The notes under the pieces were generated by a model, which saw nothing but the letters and a program-made list of their open reading frames with translations, was not told the DNA's origin and did not search any database. Both the position numbers and the translations under genes were made by a program. Positions 45,902-55,503 of a stretch of 64,000 nt of DNA are shown here, piece after piece (position 1 is the stretch's first letter; the number at the start of each line of letters is the position of its first letter). Origin of the DNA: Helicobacter enhydrae (GTDB lineage: Bacteria; Campylobacterota; Campylobacteria; Campylobacterales; Helicobacteraceae); NCBI RefSeq assembly GCF_001693335.1, contig NZ_CP016503.1, positions 1,240,001 through 1,304,000 on the forward strand, given 5' to 3'.

Positions 45902-46734
45902 TGTTTTCCTTTTTGTGAAGTTTGTAAATGTTTGGCATAAAAAAATAAAGCCAATGCACAGATAAGCATTGCCAAACTCAAGATCTGTCCCATCGTCAAG
46001 AATCCATAATAACCCATCTGAACATCGGCTTCGCGATAAAATTCTGCGATAAACCGCATACAAGCATAACTCATAGCATAAATTGAAATGAGCGCACCGT
46101 CAAACAAGAAGCGTTTGCGTGCAAAAAACACAATCCAAAACACGACAAAGCCCTCCAAAAATGCCTCGATGAGTTGGCTTGGATAACGCAAGGCACCATC
46201 AATAAGGATGCCATAGGGTTTCCAAAAAGTATCGCTATCAGGAATAATGCGTCCATAAAGCTCGTGATTCAAAAAATTGCCAATGCGTCCAAAAATATAT
46301 GCTAGTGGCACACCTAGAGCCATTAGATCAAGATAACGCAATAGCGGTAGGTTTTTGTAATATGTATAAACGATACTAGCGACAAGGAAGCCCACCACAC
46401 CCCCGTGATAGCTCATTCCTGAAATGCCGACAAAGTTTCCCATCGAATCAAATGGGCTAAAAATCAGCCAAGGATGTGTGAAATACTCCCAACGCTCTGG
46501 AGAATAGATCAGCACATATCCCAATCGTGCCCCAAGCAAGATCCCAATCTCTGCAACGATGAAAAAATCTTCAAAGCTTTTGCGTGTGATGTTGTGGAAG
46601 CGTTTTTCTCGGATAAACAACAGAGAAAAAAACAAGGCACTGATAAGTGCGATGATATAGGTGATCCCATACCAATGGACTTTGAGCCCAAACAACTCAA
46701 ATGCAACAGGGTTGAAATGCTCATACCAATTCAT
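45898..46734 (-). CDS. lgt: Prolipoprotein diacylglyceryl transferase Lgt
   Basis: Adds diacylglycerol to lipobox cysteines in the inner membrane. It is 278 residues with about seven membrane segments. The signature GRIGNFLNHELYGR and MSYHGGVVGFL are present, as is VHWYGITYIIAL near the start. It overlaps its upstream neighbour by four bases. Clients in this window include the META-domain lipoprotein. Confidence 0.97.
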   Translation of the reverse strand: MNWYEHFNPVAFELFGLKVHWYGITYIIALISALFFSLLFIREKRFHNITRKSFEDFFIVAEIGILLGARLGYVLIYSPERWEYFTHPWLIFSPFDSMGNFVGISGMSYHGGVVGFLVASIVYTYYKNLPLLRYLDLMALGVPLAYIFGRIGNFLNHELYGRIIPDSDTFWKPYGILIDGALRYPSQLIEAFLEGFVVFWIVFFARKRFLFDGALISIYAMSYACMRFIAEFYREADVQMGYYGFLTMGQILSLAMLICALALFFYAKHLQTSQKGKQ

Positions 46735-47048
46735 ATTTCATCCTTTTGGTATTTGACATCGAATTTTTCTACCAGTTTCAAATCTTCAAAGGTTTTGAAA
46801 CAAGCGTAGTTTGATGTGATGATGTGGATTGGATATGCATCGATATTGATGTATTTGAGAATCAAACCCAAAATCTGCGTGCTAAGTGGGAAGGTGTCAA
46901 AAGTAATCCCAATGGTTTTGATTTGCGGGTTTGCAAGGAGTGTGTTGCTAAGAGTTTTTTTGAACTCTATGAAGCTTTTTGCATCTGTTGTTTTGCCTTT
47001 GCATTCCATAAGGAGTGTGCTGCCCTCGATTTCATAGCGTAATTTCAT
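46731..47048 (-). CDS. Small STAS-like protein
   Basis: A 105-residue protein (MKLRYEIEGSTLLMECKG start) with alternating strand and helix pattern and a segment KTIGITFDTFPLSTQILGLI that resembles STAS/anti-sigma-antagonist folds. No phospho-acceptor serine is clearly identified. It overlaps both neighbours by four bases, so it belongs to the lgt operon. Function unknown; the family call is weak. Confidence 0.55.
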   Translation of the reverse strand: MKLRYEIEGSTLLMECKGKTTDAKSFIEFKKTLSNTLLANPQIKTIGITFDTFPLSTQILGLILKYINIDAYPIHIITSNYACFKTFEDLKLVEKFDVKYQKDEI

Positions 47049-47776
47049 TGCATCAAATCTTTGAATATCTTTGGCATTGGGGAGTGCAATTCATACCCCA
47101 AAAGTTTGATCGTGTGCGAGTGGAGCATCAGGCGTTTTGCCGATGAGCCTCCATAAAAAGTGTCTCCAAAGATTGGATGCTTGATGCTTTGGAGATGCAC
47201 GCGAATCTGATGGGTTCTCCCTGTGGTGATTTGCACTTCTAGCAGAGTTTTTTTGCCACTGATTTGTAGTGGTGTGGCTTTTGTGTAGGCTCTTAGCCCA
47301 TCTTTGCTGATTTTGCTTCTTGCAAAATTTCCTTTGATTGTCAAAATGGGTTTGGTGATCTCCACTTCTTCGCTCAAGATTCCATTGATGATTGCATAAT
47401 ATTGCTTCACCACACGCTCTTCTTTGAAGGCTTGTTTGGCTTCAAGGTGGAATGGGCTTTTGTCTTTGACAAGGAGAATCACTCCACTAGTTTGGAGATC
47501 CAAACGATGCAACAAAGTCCATCCCGGGAAAAAATTGCATAGCTCATAGCTTTCGATAAATGGAGGTTTCTCAAGAGCCAAGATGTGTTCATCTTCAAAG
47601 ATAATTTGTGGTTTTTGTATGGTTTGGATTGTGAAAATGCTTTTGGGATTTATTTCTTGTCTAGCGATATTGAGTTTTTTGCCATTGACGCTTACGAGTC
47701 CTTTGTCGATGAGGTTTTTGGCTTCTTTGTTGGAGATGTTTTCTTGAATCGCTAAGAGTTTATAGGCTTTTTGCAT
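47045..47776 (-). CDS. RluA-family RNA pseudouridine synthase
   Basis: A 243-residue synthase. The catalytic motif HRLDLQTSGVILLVKD has the Asp nucleophile; QYYAIINGIL, GRTHQIRVHLQSIKHPIFGD and RLMLHSHTI are conserved. An N-terminal S4-like region (ISNKEAKNLIDKGLVSVNGKK) binds RNA. The ATG at 47776 follows the waaA stop immediately; a TTG four codons earlier is an alternative. Which uridine is modified cannot be told. Confidence 0.92.
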   Translation of the reverse strand: MQKAYKLLAIQENISNKEAKNLIDKGLVSVNGKKLNIARQEINPKSIFTIQTIQKPQIIFEDEHILALEKPPFIESYELCNFFPGWTLLHRLDLQTSGVILLVKDKSPFHLEAKQAFKEERVVKQYYAIINGILSEEVEITKPILTIKGNFARSKISKDGLRAYTKATPLQISGKKTLLEVQITTGRTHQIRVHLQSIKHPIFGDTFYGGSSAKRLMLHSHTIKLLGYELHSPMPKIFKDLMQ

Positions 47777-47777
47777 T

Positions 47778-48959
47778 TTAATGTCCAAAAATCAGGGTAA
47801 TCAGATCTTGCATTTTACAATCAAAATCTTTAATTTTTGTTTTGCTAAGGGTGTGGAGATCTGTCAATTTGGTAGAAAGCTCTTCTTGATGAATGATTTC
47901 ATAGTTCTCCACAAGCTCAAAAAGGGCTTTTTGGTTGTAGATGTGTGGTCCGGTTAGGATGGGATTGTGGAAAAAGGCAGGTTCTAGAGGGTTGTGTCCT
48001 CCGGCTTGGATGAAGCTACCGCCTAGTATCACACAATCGCTAATCGCAAAAAGATTGTTGAGCTCACCTAGCGTATTGACCAAAACCACATCGCCCCATT
48101 GCTCAGAGAAAAGACTGAAGCGTTTGCTAGAGGCATTGCAAATGTTTTTGGCATATCTCTCCACCTCCTCAAAGCGTTCGGGATGACGCGGTGCGATCAG
48201 AAGCTTGGCTTGAGAGTTGGATCGCAAATAAGCTTCAAGGATCAGCTTTTCTTCGCCTTGATGTGTCGAGGCTGCAAGGATCACTAAAGAATCTTTGGGA
48301 TATTGTTTTGTGATCGTGGGTTGTGTGAAGACTTTGAGGTTGGGGAACAAAGAGATGTTTGTCGCACCTAGATTCTGTAAGCGTTTGGCATCGATTGCCT
48401 GTTGAGCCAAAACGCTATCAATCAGTTTGAACAAACCGCGATAAAAATAGGCAAATCGTTGATAGTTTTTGAGACTGCGATCTGAGATTCTTGCGTTGAG
48501 GAGAATGGTGTGGGCTTGAGATTTTTTGGCACTCCAAAAGAGCATTTTCCATAGTTCTGCCTCGGTGACAATCAGTGTCTGCAGGTTTTGGAAACGCCAA
48601 AAGGGTAGAAAAATCTCAAAAGGTAGATAGTGGATCTCAAAGTTTTGGGGGGCAAATCGAGTGATTCGCTGGAGCTCTTGGAATCCTGTTTGAGTGATAC
48701 AAGTTAGCAGTATTTGGGCGTTTGGATCTCTCTCTAGTATCAAATGCAAAATCGGAGCATAGGATTTGCACTCGCCAAATGAACAAGCGTGAAACCAAAA
48801 TTTTGGTGTATTTTTGACTTTGAAGTTTCGCAAGAAAAAACGAGCAGGAATGGATTGAGAATATTTTTTTTTCAAAGAAAGAAGTAGTAGGAGTGGCAAA
48901 GCAAAGATGTATAAAAGGCTTAGGGTGATGAAATAGACAAAAGGAAAAGGAGCTTTCAT
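47778..48959 (-). CDS. waaA: KDO transferase WaaA
   Basis: Adds 3-deoxy-D-manno-octulosonic acid to lipid A precursor at the inner membrane. It is 393 residues with an N-terminal membrane anchor (FVYFITLSLLYIFALPLLLL), FWFHACSFGECKSYAPIL, VTEAELWKMLFW (catalytic Glu region), and GGSFIQAGGHNPLEPAFF near the C-terminus. It is in the same cluster as lgt and a pseudouridine synthase, as in H. pylori. Confidence 0.95.
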   Translation of the reverse strand: MKAPFPFVYFITLSLLYIFALPLLLLLSLKKKYSQSIPARFFLRNFKVKNTPKFWFHACSFGECKSYAPILHLILERDPNAQILLTCITQTGFQELQRITRFAPQNFEIHYLPFEIFLPFWRFQNLQTLIVTEAELWKMLFWSAKKSQAHTILLNARISDRSLKNYQRFAYFYRGLFKLIDSVLAQQAIDAKRLQNLGATNISLFPNLKVFTQPTITKQYPKDSLVILAASTHQGEEKLILEAYLRSNSQAKLLIAPRHPERFEEVERYAKNICNASSKRFSLFSEQWGDVVLVNTLGELNNLFAISDCVILGGSFIQAGGHNPLEPAFFHNPILTGPHIYNQKALFELVENYEIIHQEELSTKLTDLHTLSKTKIKDFDCKMQDLITLIFGH

Positions 48960-48971
48960 CTTGTCTTGGGG

Positions 48972-49676
48972 TTATTCTTGGATATAAAGGATTCTTCCAC
49001 AATGTGGGCAAGTTGTGATACTTTCGCCCTTGAGTATATCAGAATAAACTCGATCACTAATGCGGATGAAACACCCTCCACATGCTTGTTTATAGACTGG
49101 GACGACACTAGAGTCTTGAGCCCATTTTCTGACTTTTTCATAAAATGACGCTATTTTTTGATCCATCTGAGCGACCATGGCACTTTTTTGTTCAAAGAGT
49201 TTGCCTTGCTCATTTTTGACTTCTTGCACTTGAGCTTGAATGTCGCCCTCGATTTCACTGATTTGATGTTTAATTTCACTGATTTGATTCTGTGTGGCTT
49301 CGATTTTTTCTTGGATGTGAGCTTTGAGTGTTTCTAAGCGTTCGATTTCTGTATTTTGGAAGCCGATTTGCTCTTTTGCAATCTCTTCTTCGATATTGAG
49401 GGATTTCAATTCTTTTTCTGTTTTGACTTCTTTGAGCTTTCTAGCAAAATCTTCTAGTTTTGTAGAGAGTTCTTGCAAAGTTTGATTGCTTTTTTGAATC
49501 GAGAGATTGCATTCTTCTGCTTGTTCTGTGAGTTGCATTTGGGTTTGTGCAAGTTTTTCTAATTGTGCTTCTTTGTCAAGTTGGTTTTTCTTGATTTCCA
49601 AAATCTTTGGCTCCAAAGCATTGATAGCTTTGTCCAAAGATGAGACTTCGATTAGTTCTTTAAGGTGTTTATTCAT
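48972..49676 (-). CDS. flgZ: Coiled-coil zinc-ribbon protein, HP0958/FlgZ-like
   Basis: A 234-residue protein with a long coiled coil (residues about 10–170, many Glu/Lys/Leu heptads) and a C-terminal C4 zinc ribbon: CGGCFIRISD and CPHCGRILY. The H. pylori homologue HP0958 interacts with RpoN and flaA mRNA and is needed for flagella. It lies 12 bases before waaA and 10 bases after the NIF3 gene in transcription order. Confidence 0.9.
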   Translation of the reverse strand: MNKHLKELIEVSSLDKAINALEPKILEIKKNQLDKEAQLEKLAQTQMQLTEQAEECNLSIQKSNQTLQELSTKLEDFARKLKEVKTEKELKSLNIEEEIAKEQIGFQNTEIERLETLKAHIQEKIEATQNQISEIKHQISEIEGDIQAQVQEVKNEQGKLFEQKSAMVAQMDQKIASFYEKVRKWAQDSSVVPVYKQACGGCFIRISDRVYSDILKGESITTCPHCGRILYIQE

Positions 49677-49686
49677 CAGCGATTCC

Positions 49687-50421
49687 TTAGTAAGATTTAA
49701 GTGGATTTTCCAAATTGGGTATTATAACCTCATAGCCGAGATTTTGCAAAATTTTATATAAGATTTTTGCAAAATATTTTTCACTCTCAAAATGTCCGAC
49801 ATCAATCAAAGAGATTCCAAGACTCTGCGCTTCCATTGCTTGATGATGTTTGATGTCACCTGTGATGAGACAGGAATCTGAGTGGGGTGGGATAATGGAT
49901 AATGCACTCATTCCGCTTCCACAGACGATATAAACTTGAGAAATTGATGGGCTAGATTTGACAGCTTTGAGATGAGAGGTTTGCATTTTGTTTTTGATTC
50001 TTTGAATGAGTGATTCAAAACTTGTTGGAGGAATAGAAGTATGCAGAGCAAAACTTTGTTGGACTAGAGATTCAAACCCCAAGATTTCTTTTGCAAAATG
50101 CAAATTAAGATGAGTGCAATCAAAATTCGTGTGCATTGCAATAAGCGAACAATGTTTAGCCAAAAGAATCGAGGCGATATTGCAAGGATAATATTCTGGA
50201 TTGAGATGTTTGAGAGGAGAAAAAATAAGTGGATGGTGTGCGATGATGAGGGAATGCTCTTGGACTTGATGAGCCATAGACAAATCAACTTCTAGTGTCG
50301 CATAAATGCGTTGGAATCGATTCTTGAGACTGCCAAGGTTTAGACCGCTATTGTCCCATTTTTCTTGTAGGGTAAATGGAGAAAGTGCGTCAAGCTGTTC
50401 ATAGATTGTAGAAACTTGCAT
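49687..50421 (-). CDS. NIF3/DUF34 metal-binding protein
   Basis: A 244-residue NIF3-family protein, sometimes annotated GTP cyclohydrolase I type 2. The metal-site motifs AHHPLIFSPL and MHTNFDCTHLNLHFAKEILG are present, and VGHFESEKYFAKIL near the C-terminus supplies the second His/Glu pair. LQEKWDNSGLNLG at the start is typical. GGAAA precedes the ATG at 50421. Physiological role is unclear. Confidence 0.9.
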   Translation of the reverse strand: MQVSTIYEQLDALSPFTLQEKWDNSGLNLGSLKNRFQRIYATLEVDLSMAHQVQEHSLIIAHHPLIFSPLKHLNPEYYPCNIASILLAKHCSLIAMHTNFDCTHLNLHFAKEILGFESLVQQSFALHTSIPPTSFESLIQRIKNKMQTSHLKAVKSSPSISQVYIVCGSGMSALSIIPPHSDSCLITGDIKHHQAMEAQSLGISLIDVGHFESEKYFAKILYKILQNLGYEVIIPNLENPLKSY

Positions 50422-50534
50422 TGATTTCCTTTGGTTTTTTGCCGAAAATCTTACACTAAAAGATTGCTCTATATGGTTATTTTCATTCTTGGGCTAAAAT
50501 TTTTTTTATTTCAATCTAAGGATGTTTCACAATT

Positions 50535-51305
50535 ATGGTTGGCACTTATCAAAAAATGTTGGTAAAAAAACTTCTGCCATTTGGGGCGATACTTGGCGAG
50601 GAGGAAATTTTGCTCCCACAAAAATATGTCGATAGACAATTGAGCGTGGGCGATGAGGTGGAAGTCTTTGTTTATACAGATAGCGAAGATCGTATTATTG
50701 CGACAACGGATCGACCATTTGGGATTTTGAAAGAAATTGTATGTTTGCAAGTTGTGGATATTGTCGCCAATGGCGTATATCTTGATCTAGGATTAGCCAA
50801 AGATATTTTTATGCCCACACAAAGAAAACTTTGCAAAGGAGAGTTTGTGGTTGTTCAAATCACACTTGACAAACAAGGGCGTTTGTTGGCGCGTTCTAAT
50901 CTTGAGTTTCAAAAATGTCTTTCATATCCACGATCTAATCATCTAGAAGCAATTCCATATCAAAAAACACCTATGGGGTGGAAATGTGTCGTGGAGAAAA
51001 AATTTAGCGGTTTGTTGTTTGCAAACGAAGTGTTCTCTCAGGTTGTTTTGTTTCAGCCCTTAAATGTCGGAATCAAAAAACTGCGAAAAGATGGAAAGCT
51101 TGATTTGAAATATGTTCAAACAGATGTGTGTCAAAAAATCTTGGAGTTATTGAGAGCAAATGGTGGTCGTATAGCGGTCAATACAGATTCTCCGCCAGAT
51201 CAAATTTATCAAATTTGCCAAATGAGTAAGAAAAAGTTTAAAGCAACTTTAAACACACTTGCCCAAGAAGTCGGGCAAGATGAGTATGGAAGCTATCTAA
51301 AATAA
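50535..51305 (+). CDS. S1-domain RNA-binding protein, CvfB family
   Basis: A 256-residue protein with repeated S1-like domains (GAILGEEEILLPQKYV, GVYLDLGLAKDIFMP) and a C-terminal winged-helix-like end (GGRIAVNTDSPPDQIYQICQMSKKKFKATL) as in CvfB. AAGGATG is upstream with a long spacer of about 12 bases. It is convergent with the NSS transporter and overlaps its 3' end by nine bases. Role is post-transcriptional regulation in relatives. Confidence 0.85.
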   Translation: MVGTYQKMLVKKLLPFGAILGEEEILLPQKYVDRQLSVGDEVEVFVYTDSEDRIIATTDRPFGILKEIVCLQVVDIVANGVYLDLGLAKDIFMPTQRKLCKGEFVVVQITLDKQGRLLARSNLEFQKCLSYPRSNHLEAIPYQKTPMGWKCVVEKKFSGLLFANEVFSQVVLFQPLNVGIKKLRKDGKLDLKYVQTDVCQKILELLRANGGRIAVNTDSPPDQIYQICQMSKKKFKATLNTLAQEVGQDEYGSYLK

Positions 51306-52640
51306 TATTGGAGCAAGAGCAATGATTGCAATCACCAATGGAGCAATATAGGCAATGATGGCATACCATAGCTCAAACATTGCAGGGGAGAAAAAGCTCT
51401 CTGTGTATTTTCTAAGTCTTTCTTTGCCAATCACATAAGCAGAGAAAATAAGACAGAAAAACCCTCCAAATGGCATCAAAACCTTTGAGGTAGCGAGATC
51501 CATCCAATCAAAGAGAGAGGTTCCGCCAAAGCTAAACAATACACTATAATCTTTGGTGATTGATAGAATAACCATCACTCCAAAAATGGTGATGATTCCA
51601 CAACAAATCCAAGTTGCCTTCGCTTGAGTCCAATCAAATCGATCTCTAAGATATGCAATCGCAGGTTCAACGATGGAAACCGTTGAGGTGATTCCAGCAA
51701 ATGCCACGCAGAGCATAAAGAGAAAAGCAATAATGTTGGCAAAAAACCCAACAGAATTCTCCAATTGCGAAAATGCAAGAGGGAGTGAAATAAACATAAG
51801 TTTGGGACCAGCAGCAGGCTCTCCTTCAAATGCAAAAATAAGGGTAAAAATAATCAACCCTGCAACTAATGAAACAAAGATTCCAGAGATGACAACCCAA
51901 ACAGAGCTTGAGAATAGATTTTCATTGTCATTGGCATAGGCACCATAAATCAAAATCGTTCCAAGCCCTAATGACAAAGCAAAGAAAACCTGACCCAACA
52001 CATCTACAGCTACTTGTGGCGTAATTTTTTCAATGTCAAATTTAAACATAAAATCCACAGCCTTGCCAAACGAATCAAAAGACATAGCATAGAAAAACAA
52101 GCCAATAAAAATAATAAAAAGCAAAGGCATCAAGATGAGATTAAGCTTCTCGATCCCGTCTTTTGCACCTTTTGCTACGATATAGGCAGTAAGAAACATA
52201 CAAGCCAAAAGCCCTGCAATTTGTGTAGGAATCGAACCTGTGGCTAAGGTTTCAAAAGTTGTTTGTGCTTCCTGGAGGTTTTGAGGTAGATTAAAGCTAC
52301 CAACAAACAAATAATAAAGCACCCAACCCAATACAACTGCATAAAAAGTCATTACCATTGGTCCGCCAATAGCCATAATGCCGATAAATTTCCAAGTGCT
52401 TTTGTGATTTGGCTCTAGTTTGGCAAAACTTTCTACGGGGTTGGATTTTGCTTTGTTCCCAATAAGCATTTCTGCAATCAGCATAGAAACTCCGATCACA
52501 ATTGCTAGAAACAAATAAAAAACGATAAATGCTCCACCACCATTTGTTCCTGCCATATAAGGAAATCTCCAAATATGCCCTAATCCAATAGAACTTCCTA
52601 ATGTCGCTAAAATGAAGCCTATTTTGCTGAAATTATTCAT
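51297..52640 (-). CDS. Sodium-dependent transporter (NSS/SNF family)
   Basis: Na+-coupled amino-acid-type symporter in the inner membrane, 447 residues with about eleven to twelve membrane segments. The N-terminus (MNNFSKIGFILATLGSSIGL, then GHIWRFPYMAGTNGGGAFIVFY) has the family's Na+ and substrate site (G-x-G-N/H-x-W-R-F-P). The ATG at 52640 has AGGAGGT upstream. H. pylori has two such genes next to ybgC; only one is here. Upstream (52641–52841) is AT-rich and holds the divergent promoter region, with ATATGC/GCATAT at 52658–52674. Confidence 0.93.
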   Translation of the reverse strand: MNNFSKIGFILATLGSSIGLGHIWRFPYMAGTNGGGAFIVFYLFLAIVIGVSMLIAEMLIGNKAKSNPVESFAKLEPNHKSTWKFIGIMAIGGPMVMTFYAVVLGWVLYYLFVGSFNLPQNLQEAQTTFETLATGSIPTQIAGLLACMFLTAYIVAKGAKDGIEKLNLILMPLLFIIFIGLFFYAMSFDSFGKAVDFMFKFDIEKITPQVAVDVLGQVFFALSLGLGTILIYGAYANDNENLFSSSVWVVISGIFVSLVAGLIIFTLIFAFEGEPAAGPKLMFISLPLAFSQLENSVGFFANIIAFLFMLCVAFAGITSTVSIVEPAIAYLRDRFDWTQAKATWICCGIITIFGVMVILSITKDYSVLFSFGGTSLFDWMDLATSKVLMPFGGFFCLIFSAYVIGKERLRKYTESFFSPAMFELWYAIIAYIAPLVIAIIALAPILF

Positions 52641-52841
52641 AATATACCTCCTGCTGAAATATGCACCGCATATTTGTGTGAGAAATTTTGCTTGGTAAAA
52701 CTCTCCGGTGACAATAATATACAAATTAACTTATTTATTACTTAAATTAAGATCAAATAAAGCAAGTTTTTAGAATCGCAATTTGATTTTGATTAATTAA
52801 GTTGTGCAAGCTTGTTTCCAAAGTGTGCTATTGAGTATTGA

Positions 52842-52847
52842 TATAAT
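52842..52847 (+). promoter_or_regulatory. -10 element for the ybgC–ybeD–mqnA–pepD operon
   Basis: TATAAT 33 bases before the ybgC ATG in an AT-rich stretch. The four genes that follow overlap or touch, so one transcript is likely. Confidence 0.55.
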
Positions 52848-52879
52848 ATTTGAAAATTTTAGTCAAGCAAGGAGAGGGT

Positions 52880-53257
52880 ATGCAAGTGCGTGTGTATTAT
52901 GAGGACACAGATTGTGGCGGGATTGTTTATCACGCAAATTTTTTGAAATTTTGCGAACGAGGGCGTAGCGAGGTGTTTTTTGAAGATGGGAAAATGCCGT
53001 GTAACGCAGAGATTGGGTTTGTAGTGCGAAAAATCGAGGCAGATTTTTTGCAAAGTGCCAAATTGGGGGATATTTTGGAAGTGAAAACCGAAATTTTGGA
53101 GCTCAAAAAGGCATCGCTACTATTAAGTCAGAGAGTGTATAAGGGTGAAGAGAAGTTGTTTGATATGCGTGTGAAAATGGGGTGCGTGAGTATCACTAGT
53201 GGCAAACCAAGTGTGATCCCAGAAGAATTTATGGAGGTTTTGCGATGCAAACTTTAG
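52880..53257 (+). CDS. ybgC: Acyl-CoA thioesterase YbgC
   Basis: A 125-residue hotdog thioesterase. The catalytic motif YYEDTDCGGIVYHANFLKFCERGRSE (here from residue 5) is diagnostic. The ATG at 52880 follows AAGGAGAGGGT; a longer frame from 52850 lacks a site. It overlaps ybeD by 13 bases. Confidence 0.94.
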   Translation: MQVRVYYEDTDCGGIVYHANFLKFCERGRSEVFFEDGKMPCNAEIGFVVRKIEADFLQSAKLGDILEVKTEILELKKASLLLSQRVYKGEEKLFDMRVKMGCVSITSGKPSVIPEEFMEVLRCKL

Positions 53258-53502
53258 AAGGTAAGCCACAGATTGACTACCCTACACAATGGGAGTATCG
53301 TTTGATTGGCTCTCAGAGAGAGGCGTTGTTGGCATTGATTGAAGAGGTGATTGAACATCCAAGTGTGATCAAAGATGGACAGCAATCAAGCGGAGGGAAG
53401 TTCGTCTCTGTCATTGTCCAAACGCTCGTGCAGGATGAAGCTGAGCGTGATCGAATCTTTATGCGATTCAAACAAAGTTCCGTGGTTAATTTGGTGCTTT
53501 AA
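53245..53502 (+). CDS. YbeD/DUF493 family protein
   Basis: An 85-residue ACT-like protein with IDYPTQWEYRLIGSQREALL and KFVSVIVQTLVQDEAERD, matching the small DUF493/YbeD family. The order ybgC–ybeD is the same as I recall in H. pylori. Its stop overlaps the mqnA start (TAATG). Function unknown; in E. coli it is next to lipB. Confidence 0.88.
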   Translation: MQTLEGKPQIDYPTQWEYRLIGSQREALLALIEEVIEHPSVIKDGQQSSGGKFVSVIVQTLVQDEAERDRIFMRFKQSSVVNLVL

Positions 53503-54206
53503 TGTATGGGATTGGCAAAATTGACTATTTGAATCTTTTGCCATTTGAGATTTATATCAAAGGTTCGGCACTCCCTAGTCAGCTAAAAGCTATGATGAAA
53601 TACAAAAAATCCTATCCAGCCAAGCTCAATCAAGACTTGCTGTTTCATCGCATCGATATGGGGTTTGTTTCTTCTATTTTGGCAAATCGTGGCAAACGCA
53701 ATTTTCAAGACATCGGCATCGTGGCAAAAGGCGAAGTTTGGAGTGTTTTGGCGTTGCCAAATGATTCAAAAAAAGACGCACAATCTGCGACTTCCAATGC
53801 TTTGATCGATGTGTTGGGGGAGAGTGGGGAGGTTTTGATCGGCGATCGTGCCTTGCTGTATAAGCTTGAGGGTGGAGAGTGCAAAGATTTAGGGCTATTG
53901 TGGTGGAACAAAAAAAGATTGCCATTTGTGTTTGGTCTTTTTTGTGTGGCAAGAGGGAGTGCGTTGGCAGAGAAAATCGCGCGTGGTTTTGGTGGCAAGG
54001 CAATCAAGATCCCATATTATTTGCTCAAGCAGTATGCATATCAAAGCCAGATACCATACAAGCAGATTTTGCAATATCTTCAAAGGATCTCCTATACTCT
54101 TGGAGCCAAAGAAAAAATGGGGTTGAACAATTTTCATAGAGAGATGATGTTTTTGCAAATCAAAAAACCAAAAAGAAATTATAAGGAGGCTTTATGCAAG
54201 AAGTAA
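53502..54206 (+). CDS. mqnA: Chorismate dehydratase MqnA (futalosine pathway)
   Basis: Dehydrates chorismate to 3-enolpyruvylbenzoate, the first committed step of futalosine-type menaquinone synthesis. It is 234 residues; MYGIGKIDYLNLLPFEIYI is the family start, followed by LLFHRIDMGFVSSILA and VLIGDRALLY. Helicobacter and Campylobacter make menaquinone by this route. It overlaps pepD by 13 bases. Confidence 0.88.
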   Translation: MYGIGKIDYLNLLPFEIYIKGSALPSQLKAMMKYKKSYPAKLNQDLLFHRIDMGFVSSILANRGKRNFQDIGIVAKGEVWSVLALPNDSKKDAQSATSNALIDVLGESGEVLIGDRALLYKLEGGECKDLGLLWWNKKRLPFVFGLFCVARGSALAEKIARGFGGKAIKIPYYLLKQYAYQSQIPYKQILQYLQRISYTLGAKEKMGLNNFHREMMFLQIKKPKRNYKEALCKK

Positions 54207-55495
54207 TAGAATATTTTGAGGCGATTTGTCAAATCCCTCATTGTAGCTTTGACACTCAGCAAATGAGGGAGTTTATCGTGGATTTTGCTCTTGAAAATCA
54301 ATGTGAGGTGAAAGTCGATAGTGTGGGCAATATCCACGCTTACAAAGGGAATCCCACTCTATGTCTGCAAAGTCATTATGATATGGTATGTATGGGCGAA
54401 GCACCAAGGGTTGAGATGTATGAGGATGAGGGCTATTTGAAAGCCAAAAACTCTTCTTTGGGGGCAGACAATGGAATTGGTGTGGCAATAATGCTTGTCG
54501 CACTTAAGAGATTCCAAAATATCGAATGCCTTTTTACCAATGATGAAGAGGTGGGGCTTGTGGGGGCAAATGGATTGGAACATCGCCTCATTGCCAAAAA
54601 CTTGCTCAATTTGGATTGTGAAAATGAAGAAGATGTGACGATTAGTTGTGCAGGTGGGGTTGATGTATTTGCACAAATGCCTTATGGATACCAAAAAAAG
54701 ACAGGTTCTCTTTATGAGGTGGAGGTTGTCGGATTGAGGGGTGGGCATTCGGGAGTGGATATTGTCACAAATCCCACAAATGCAATCAAAACCCTCGCTT
54801 CCTTCATTGCCAAAAATGGAGGAGAAATCATTGAGTTTAATGGGGGAGAGAGAATCAACTCTATCCCCAAATACGCAAAAGCCAAAGTGATTTTCCCTCA
54901 TCAGATGGAGGAGGGGAAAAATATCGAGCTTAGATTCTTGGGAGTGCAAGAAGTTGATGTGTGCGATCATTCTCAAAGATTGCTTCAAATGATCAATAGC
55001 TTTGCACACGGATTGAGGAGCTATGATTTGACGCTTGGTATTGTAAAAACAAGTATCAACCTTGCGATGGTCAAAATGCAAGACAAAATGATAAGGCTTG
55101 AGCTATTTGCCCGATCCAACGAGGCAGATGGCTTGTATCAAATCGAATTTGAGACTTTGGAATTTTTCAAAGCGTTTGGCTGCATGGTGCAGAGCGATAA
55201 TTTTTATTTACCTTGGGAGGCAAAAGAGAGTGCATTTGCACATCAAGTGCTTGATGCGATGCATGTATCTATCCCGACTGCCAAATTTTATGCAATTCAT
55301 GCGGGGCTAGAGTGTGGTGTCATTGGTGCGAAGCAAGAGGGGCTAGAGTGTTGCTCGATCGGTCCTAATATCTACAATCCTCATTCAACTAGTGAGCGTT
55401 GCGAGATCCGCTCTGTGGAGAAAATCGCTCGAGTTGTTTTTGATTTGATTGGTGCCAATGAAAATACGATAGAATCACAAAAATCAATGAATTAG
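54194..55495 (+). CDS. pepD: Aminoacyl-histidine dipeptidase PepD (M20)
   Basis: A 433-residue cytosolic zinc dipeptidase. Metal-binding motifs: [44 protein letters not shown] and the late [21 protein letters not shown] marks the lid domain. AGGAGG precedes the ATG, inside mqnA. Likely used to harvest dipeptides; Helicobacter grows largely on amino acids. Confidence 0.94.
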   Translation: MQEVIEYFEAICQIPHCSFDTQQMREFIVDFALENQCEVKVDSVGNIHAYKGNPTLCLQSHYDMVCMGEAPRVEMYEDEGYLKAKNSSLGADNGIGVAIMLVALKRFQNIECLFTNDEEVGLVGANGLEHRLIAKNLLNLDCENEEDVTISCAGGVDVFAQMPYGYQKKTGSLYEVEVVGLRGGHSGVDIVTNPTNAIKTLASFIAKNGGEIIEFNGGERINSIPKYAKAKVIFPHQMEEGKNIELRFLGVQEVDVCDHSQRLLQMINSFAHGLRSYDLTLGIVKTSINLAMVKMQDKMIRLELFARSNEADGLYQIEFETLEFFKAFGCMVQSDNFYLPWEAKESAFAHQVLDAMHVSIPTAKFYAIHAGLECGVIGAKQEGLECCSIGPNIYNPHSTSERCEIRSVEKIARVVFDLIGANENTIESQKSMN

Positions 55496-55503
55496 GGAAA
55501 AAA

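Noticed and set aside
54359-55081. 240-codon minus-strand frame
   Set aside because: Antisense to pepD, whose metal motifs are complete. No promoter or ribosome site seen for the opposite frame.
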